Shown: positions 60,341 through 64,000 of the stretch, piece after piece | Layout of the letters: each line of letters starts with the position of its first letter | Numbering within the stretch: position 1 is the first letter of the stretch | Assembly (NCBI GenBank): GCA_020635955.1 | Contig: JACJYW010000004.1 | Location: forward strand, 62,001 to 126,000 | DNA length: 64,000 nt | Direction: 5' to 3' | DNA from: Crocinitomicaceae bacterium | GTDB taxonomy: Bacteria; Bacteroidota; Bacteroidia; Flavobacteriales_D; Crocinitomicaceae | Notes under the pieces: model-generated | Told to the model about the DNA's origin: nothing | What the model saw: only the letters and a program-made list of their open reading frames with translations | The model's database searches: none | Position numbers and translations under genes: made by a program

Positions 60341-60699
60341 TAAGGAACATAATTAAATTCCATATTCAACATACTCTCTAACTCTGCTCCCCTGAATTTA
60401 AGGATATCGTGATCTTCTGGATGCTTCCAATTTACCTTACATTTTAAAGATGAATCATCAAGCGTCATTAACATCTTAAGGATTTGTTTGGCAGATGTTG
60501 AATTGAAATAAACAAAATCAAATTCAAGCTCGATCTGTTCATTCCCCTCATTAATATAACCATCAACCCACTCATGAATCCTGTCATAAAATTCAATGGC
60601 ATTTTCCATCATTGACTTCCCAGAAAAAATAACCTTTCCTTCAGCCAATAATGCCACCTGTGGTGAAGTGGTTGTACTATCTATCTCCATTCTATTCAT
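60337..60699 (-). CDS. siaC: SiaC-family (DUF1987) regulatory phosphoprotein
   Basis: SiaC-type proteins are switched by phosphorylation: SiaB-type kinases phosphorylate them and PP2C phosphatases reverse this. In Pseudomonas the site is Thr68 and dephosphorylated SiaC activates a diguanylate cyclase. The ATG at 60699 gives 120 residues with family strands V-I-F-S-G-K-S-M-M-E-N-A and the phosphoacceptor cluster N-S-T-S-A-K, placing S67-T68-S69 at that site. The start shares one base with the kinase gene stop (TGATG). It ends interlocked with the phosphatase gene stop. No GGDEF protein is nearby. Confidence 0.88.
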   Translation of the reverse strand: MNRMEIDSTTTSPQVALLAEGKVIFSGKSMMENAIEFYDRIHEWVDGYINEGNEQIELEFDFVYFNSTSAKQILKMLMTLDDSSLKCKVNWKHPEDHDILKFRGAELESMLNMEFNYVPY

Positions 60700-61772
60700 C
60701 AAATCGTAATATTAACGCCCAGCATTATATAGGTTCCTTTTTCACTTTCCAAATATTCAAGGGAAATTGGGTTTCCTGAGGTTCTTCGTATATCAATCAA
60801 ACCCACACCAGCATTATTAACATTTGTTGAAAGACTTTCTTTTAGAGCAATTTTATATAAAGCATTCAATTCATCAATGCTTTTGTCATTCAGTTCTTTC
60901 ACTTGCTCCTTCAATTTTATTGCGTCAACATCAGCATAATTTCCACTACAAATGTAATATCCATTTGTAGATTTCTTAATAATGAATAAACCAGATCTTT
61001 GATCGTGATCATTCTTAACCGCATGTCTTCCTATATTCTGCATTAGTTCTACAGCAATATGGAAAACAGAATAACCTGAAATTCCTAAAACCGAAGCATT
61101 TGTTTCCAGAACAGGAATTATTGGCTGCAGCACATCATCTCCAAACTCACCATTATAAACGAATAAAATGTCTTCTTTTAAGATCAGGTCATTAAGCTCA
61201 GAATTTTCATGAATTGGGATGATTGGCTCTGTGATCTCATTTGTTTCTACCTTTTCAAAATCAACCTGCATATTAAACGCAAATACGTCTTTTGTTTCTG
61301 GTAAAAATTCGAACTGGATTGGATTGTTTGATTTTCTGGCCATTTCTATTAATCCCAATCCAGCCCCTCCTTTTTCAGACAACTGAGCTTTATGTAGAAT
61401 TTGCAGATATGCGGCCTTCAACTCATCTTTGTCAAAGGCATTTATATTTTTAAGATTGGTGTTCAGAACTTCTTTCACTTCACTGCCAACCAGATTTGAT
61501 GAAAAAATATGCATCCATTGCTCGCTTACCCTTACACCAAATGAATTGCTGTTATTCGTATCTATTTCTTCATCCTTGTGTCGAATAATATTTTGAAAAC
61601 TTTCTGCAAGCACAAAGGCCATTCTTCCCTGAACTCTTCGTTTATTATCTACCGCTACGAGCGAAATAAACTTGTCGGTAAATTCATCATCAAAAATACC
61701 GTGATAGAATAAGCTTATAGAGTCATTTCTCAAAAACTTCCTAAACTTTATCATTAAATCCAGATCCGACAT
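60699..61772 (-). CDS. Tandem SiaB-type protein kinase (two GHKL-like domains)
   Basis: This 357-residue protein contains two copies of the SiaB/DUF6272 domain, at about 1-175 and 190-357. Each has an N-box-like helix (E57-x3-N61 in A-E-S-F-Q-N-I-I-R-H; E242-x3-N246 in V-E-L-M-Q-N-I-G-R-H) and a G-box (G-G-A-G-L-G, 135-140; N-A-G-V-G-L, 320-325). The halves share N-P-I at 150-152 and 334-336. SiaB of Pseudomonas is a single domain. It is in an operon with the SiaC-like gene, overlapping by one base. Kinase activity is inferred. Confidence 0.82.
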   Translation of the reverse strand: MSDLDLMIKFRKFLRNDSISLFYHGIFDDEFTDKFISLVAVDNKRRVQGRMAFVLAESFQNIIRHKDEEIDTNNSNSFGVRVSEQWMHIFSSNLVGSEVKEVLNTNLKNINAFDKDELKAAYLQILHKAQLSEKGGAGLGLIEMARKSNNPIQFEFLPETKDVFAFNMQVDFEKVETNEITEPIIPIHENSELNDLILKEDILFVYNGEFGDDVLQPIIPVLETNASVLGISGYSVFHIAVELMQNIGRHAVKNDHDQRSGLFIIKKSTNGYYICSGNYADVDAIKLKEQVKELNDKSIDELNALYKIALKESLSTNVNNAGVGLIDIRRTSGNPISLEYLESEKGTYIMLGVNITI

Positions 61773-61917
61773 TCAAGGCATTTCAATTACACCTTTAAGT
61801 TAATGATTAATTGATTGGAGTCCTTGAAATATCAGCTATTTCCGATAGATGGAGTAAATATTCATTTGGATGAAGGATTTTAATCTATCAAATGAAAAAT
61901 TGGATCATATCGAATCC

Positions 61918-61945
61918 TTGAACCTTTGACCCTTTCCTATCTTTG
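61918..61945 (+). promoter_or_regulatory. Bacteroidota-type promoter of the YdeI/DUF1801 gene
   Basis: TTG (61918-61920), a 17-base spacer and TATCTTTG (61938-61945) match the consensus. Transcription near 61951 leaves a 31-base leader. The remainder of the gap from 61773 shows no other feature. Confidence 0.75.
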
Positions 61946-61982
61946 AAAAAGCTGATTAAATTAGTACTTCTAATTACAAGCT

Positions 61983-62606
61983 ATGAATTCTAAAGTAGAT
62001 ACTTACCTTCAAGACGGTTGTGGTCGTTGTTCATTATACAAGACACCTAAATGCAAAGTCCACCGTTGGTCCGCAGAACTTCAAGAACTTCGTAGAATTC
62101 TGAATGATTCACCTTTAGTTGAAGATCTCAAATGGAGTCAACCTTGCTACACTTTCGAAAAGGGAAATGTATTGATCATGTCCGCATTTAAAGATTTTGC
62201 TACACTAGCTTTCTTTAAAGGTTCCTTGATGAAAGATAGTAAAGGGATAATGTCTGCACCCGGCGAAAATTCGCAAGCATCCAGAAGATTGAATTTCACC
62301 AGTGTTCAGGAAATTATGGATAATGAAAAATTGATACGAGAATACATCCAGGAAGCCATTGAATTAGAAAAATCAGGAGCAAAAGTTGAATTTAAATTAT
62401 CTAAAGCACTTGATATCCCTGAAGAACTTGAGTTGAAATTCAAGGAAAGTCCTGCTTTAAAAATGGCCTTTGAAGCCCTTACCCCAGGAAGACAAAGAGG
62501 ATATGTTCTTTACTTTAATGGTGCCAAGCAATCTGCCACGAGAACTTCCCGCATTGAAAAATATATTGATCATATCCTTGTTGGCAAAGGCTTTCATGAT
62601 AAATAA
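61983..62606 (+). CDS. YdeI/DUF1801-family protein
   Basis: This 207-residue cytoplasmic protein has an N-terminal Cys-containing segment (D-G-C-G-R-C-S, then P-K-C-K-V-H) and a DUF1801 core (L-K-W-S-Q-P-C-Y-T-F). The C-terminal YdeI-type helical tail includes A-L-T-P-G-R-Q-R-G-Y-V-L-Y. The family is linked to peptide or bacteriocin resistance in some bacteria, but its biochemical role is not settled. It has its own promoter. The Cys cluster might be a metal site. Confidence 0.85.
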   Translation: MNSKVDTYLQDGCGRCSLYKTPKCKVHRWSAELQELRRILNDSPLVEDLKWSQPCYTFEKGNVLIMSAFKDFATLAFFKGSLMKDSKGIMSAPGENSQASRRLNFTSVQEIMDNEKLIREYIQEAIELEKSGAKVEFKLSKALDIPEELELKFKESPALKMAFEALTPGRQRGYVLYFNGAKQSATRTSRIEKYIDHILVGKGFHDK

Positions 62607-62721
62607 CACATAACTCAACGTAATTATCACTATAAATCAAGCTGATTACAATCTTTTTCACTAAAATCAGTTAACATTCCGTTAACATAGATATGCAGTT
62701 ATAAAAAATTGCGGAAATTTG

Positions 62722-63273
62722 ATGAATTCTGTAAATGAAATCAATAAGATGAAGCTTGTTTCGTCTACTTCCTTTCTAAAGATTTTGCTGACCTGCCTTT
62801 GGTTAGGCACATTGGCTCCAGCATTTTGCCAAAAAGAAAAGCACAGGTTTCAAACCACTAAACACGAAGAATCTGAGATCTTTCTGTACCAAAATATTGA
62901 GAGTCTTAATAATTTCAAGACGATTTTCTCTAGTGTTTTTGAGATTGATCTGGATAGGTCAACCATTTCTCATAGGAGAGGTTCTTATCTGGTTGAAAAG
63001 AAACCATGGGTGGATGTGACATTTGAACTGAACGTTGATGAAATGAACATTATCAATGGATATATTGAAAAAGTCAAAGACACTGAGAATTGTAACAAAT
63101 ACTTTGATAGTGTTCGATTCAGACCAATTAATACCATCTATTTTGTGACCCCAGCCTGCGAGGTATTTATTCAATGGGAAGGGCCAAATCCACCAAACAA
63201 GAAGATCATACATCAGTTACTGAAGCTTCATGATCAATTATTGAATTTCGTCAATAATAAACGTACCGTTTGA
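62722..63273 (+). CDS. Secreted protein of unknown function
   Basis: The ATG at 62722 gives 183 residues; an in-frame ATG at 62749 is also possible. A signal region (F-L-K-I-L-L-T-C-L-W ... A-F-C-Q) ends near residue 37. The mature part has mixed alpha/beta character with two Cys (T-E-N-C-N and T-P-A-C-E). No family is recognised. It precedes the second Cys-motif gene by 61 bases, echoing the gene pair at 53.5-55 kb, though the two secreted proteins are not obviously related. Confidence 0.6.
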   Translation: MNSVNEINKMKLVSSTSFLKILLTCLWLGTLAPAFCQKEKHRFQTTKHEESEIFLYQNIESLNNFKTIFSSVFEIDLDRSTISHRRGSYLVEKKPWVDVTFELNVDEMNIINGYIEKVKDTENCNKYFDSVRFRPINTIYFVTPACEVFIQWEGPNPPNKKIIHQLLKLHDQLLNFVNNKRTV

Positions 63274-63334
63274 TCATTTTTTGAACCTATTTGAATCATA
63301 GCTGTATTTCATTTTACAAACAATTGAAACCGCT

Positions 63335-64000
63335 ATGAAAAATATTCATATTCCAGAGCCATGTCACGAAAACTGGGCTGATTTTACCCCAACACAAAAA
63401 GGAGCTTTTTGTCATTCCTGTAAAATTGATGTTGTTGACTTTTCAGATAAATCACCTGAACAGGTTAAACAGATCCTGAAAGAAAATGCAGGAAAACACA
63501 TGTGCGGAAGATTTAAAAAATCTCAATTGGACGAATTGAATGAAGATTTTTATGCCTGGGAAAACCAATCAGTTAAGAGTTTGCAAAGTAAATTCCTATA
63601 TGCCTGCCTGATCGTATTTGGAATGAGTCTATTCACTTCGTGTAATTTGAATGAGAAGCACGTACTGGGTGAAATAGCTATGGAATGGAACACGAATAAA
63701 GAGAACGCACAATTGGATCCTTTCACTCCAGCAGCCGTGAAACCTGTCGAAAAGGACACCACAAAGAAGATGGTTGAAAATGAGCTTATCAAAGGAAAAG
63801 TAAAATATACACCTGTTGAGGAAGAAACAAATAATTGCACTCCAACTTCATGGGTATTCAAAGACACTATTCCAACAGAAGAACGACATGTAAAAGGTGA
63901 AATAGCATTCATCCCAGAAGAAGAAATGCTTGGGAATTTTATCGCACCATACGAATCGGATGATACTTTGACGAATATCATATCGGTTGATACCCTGTTT
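63335..64000 (+). CDS. Cys-motif membrane protein, second paralogue (3' end missing)
   Basis: The frame is open from the ATG at 63335 through the window end, giving 222 residues. Residues 1-70 repeat the Cys pattern of the 54163 gene: I-P-E-P-C ... G-A-F-C-H-S-C ... H-M-C-G-R-F, then S-Q-L-D-E-L-N. A membrane segment near 88-107 ends lipobox-like (L-F-T-S-C-N). The remainder is acidic and unfinished, and a sorting domain could follow. A minus-strand frame overlapping here (63550-63981) is a shadow. Function unknown. Confidence 0.75.
   Translation, partial: MKNIHIPEPCHENWADFTPTQKGAFCHSCKIDVVDFSDKSPEQVKQILKENAGKHMCGRFKKSQLDELNEDFYAWENQSVKSLQSKFLYACLIVFGMSLFTSCNLNEKHVLGEIAMEWNTNKENAQLDPFTPAAVKPVEKDTTKKMVENELIKGKVKYTPVEEETNNCTPTSWVFKDTIPTEERHVKGEIAFIPEEEMLGNFIAPYESDDTLTNIISVDTLF

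Noticed and set aside
63550..63981. Minus-strand ORF of 143 codons near the end
   Set aside because: It lies wholly within the plus-strand Cys-motif gene, which has clear family motifs and codon pattern.
1..64000. tRNA, rRNA, transposase or integrase genes
   Set aside because: None was seen on reading both strands; this was by eye, so a short tRNA could still be missed.

Overview
The window is chromosomal DNA from a free-living member of the Bacteroidota, most likely order Flavobacteriales (a Crocinitomicaceae- or Cryomorphaceae-like lineage; the family is inference). The evidence is low GC by eye, several secreted proteins ending in type A sorting domains of the type IX secretion system (T9SS), a PorE-like OmpA protein, a fused CcsBA cytochrome c maturation protein, a fused SecDF, and promoters of the Bacteroidota form TTG-N(16-21)-TAnnTTTG with weak Shine-Dalgarno sequences. 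I see no tRNA, rRNA, insertion sequence, prophage or CRISPR array. Most genes are ordinary chromosomal genes.

Layout. 0-7 kb: the 3' end of a SprB-repeat T9SS protein, then a minus-strand run of a PorE-like OmpA protein, prmC, a small beta-barrel, an HD phosphohydrolase and a T9SS-secreted protein with a clear promoter. 7-11 kb: an ElaA-like acetyltransferase, a two-gene FtsX-type ABC transporter and a secreted thioredoxin-fold protein. 11.0-11.36 kb: a gene-free stretch with a strong rod-shaped RNA hairpin ending in a T-tract. 11.4-15.4 kb (minus): GH25 lysozyme, PhnP-like metallohydrolase, a lipoprotein, a beta-barrel, a small membrane-anchored protein, a DUF493 protein and an unknown. 15.4-19.9 kb: CoA-type Nudix hydrolase, a DUF5723-like outer-membrane protein, fabI, a GIDE-domain protein and a DUF2452 protein. 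19.9-26.5 kb (minus): two very large T9SS-secreted propeller/PKD proteins in one operon. 26.7-30.6 kb: a DUF1801 protein and two tandem paralogous WG-like secreted proteins. 30.7-37.2 kb: gcvT, an FAD monooxygenase, a lipoprotein and ccsBA. 37.4-42.5 kb: secDF, tatA, a cation antiporter and a secreted protein with an acidic calcium-type motif. 42.5-48.8 kb: lipoproteins and small membrane proteins, an M61 peptidase, an LTA-synthase-like phosphotransferase and a lipid kinase. 48.8-53.2 kb: lgt, serC, serA and rpe, separated by repeat elements. 53.2-64 kb: a repeat-rich gap, two members of a Cys-motif family (the second cut by the window end), a zinc-type CDF transporter, a macrodomain protein, and a SiaABC-like signalling cluster.

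How the genes fit together. Envelope building and export dominate: SecDF and TatA for export, Lgt for lipoproteins, CcsBA for cytochrome c, a PorE-like anchor and sorting domains for T9SS. SerC and SerA form the serine pathway, which feeds the glycine-cleavage protein GcvT encoded elsewhere in the window. At 56.6-61.8 kb a membrane-spanning propeller/PP2C phosphatase faces an operon encoding a tandem-duplicated SiaB-type kinase and a SiaC-type phosphoprotein. This looks like a complete partner-switching circuit with a periplasmic sensor and is the strongest candidate for an under-described system. Other notable signals are two palindromic elements built from 7-bp units (37.2 and 50.2 kb), the rod RNA at 11.25 kb, and three convergent gene pairs whose stop codons interlock in a 4-bp palindrome.
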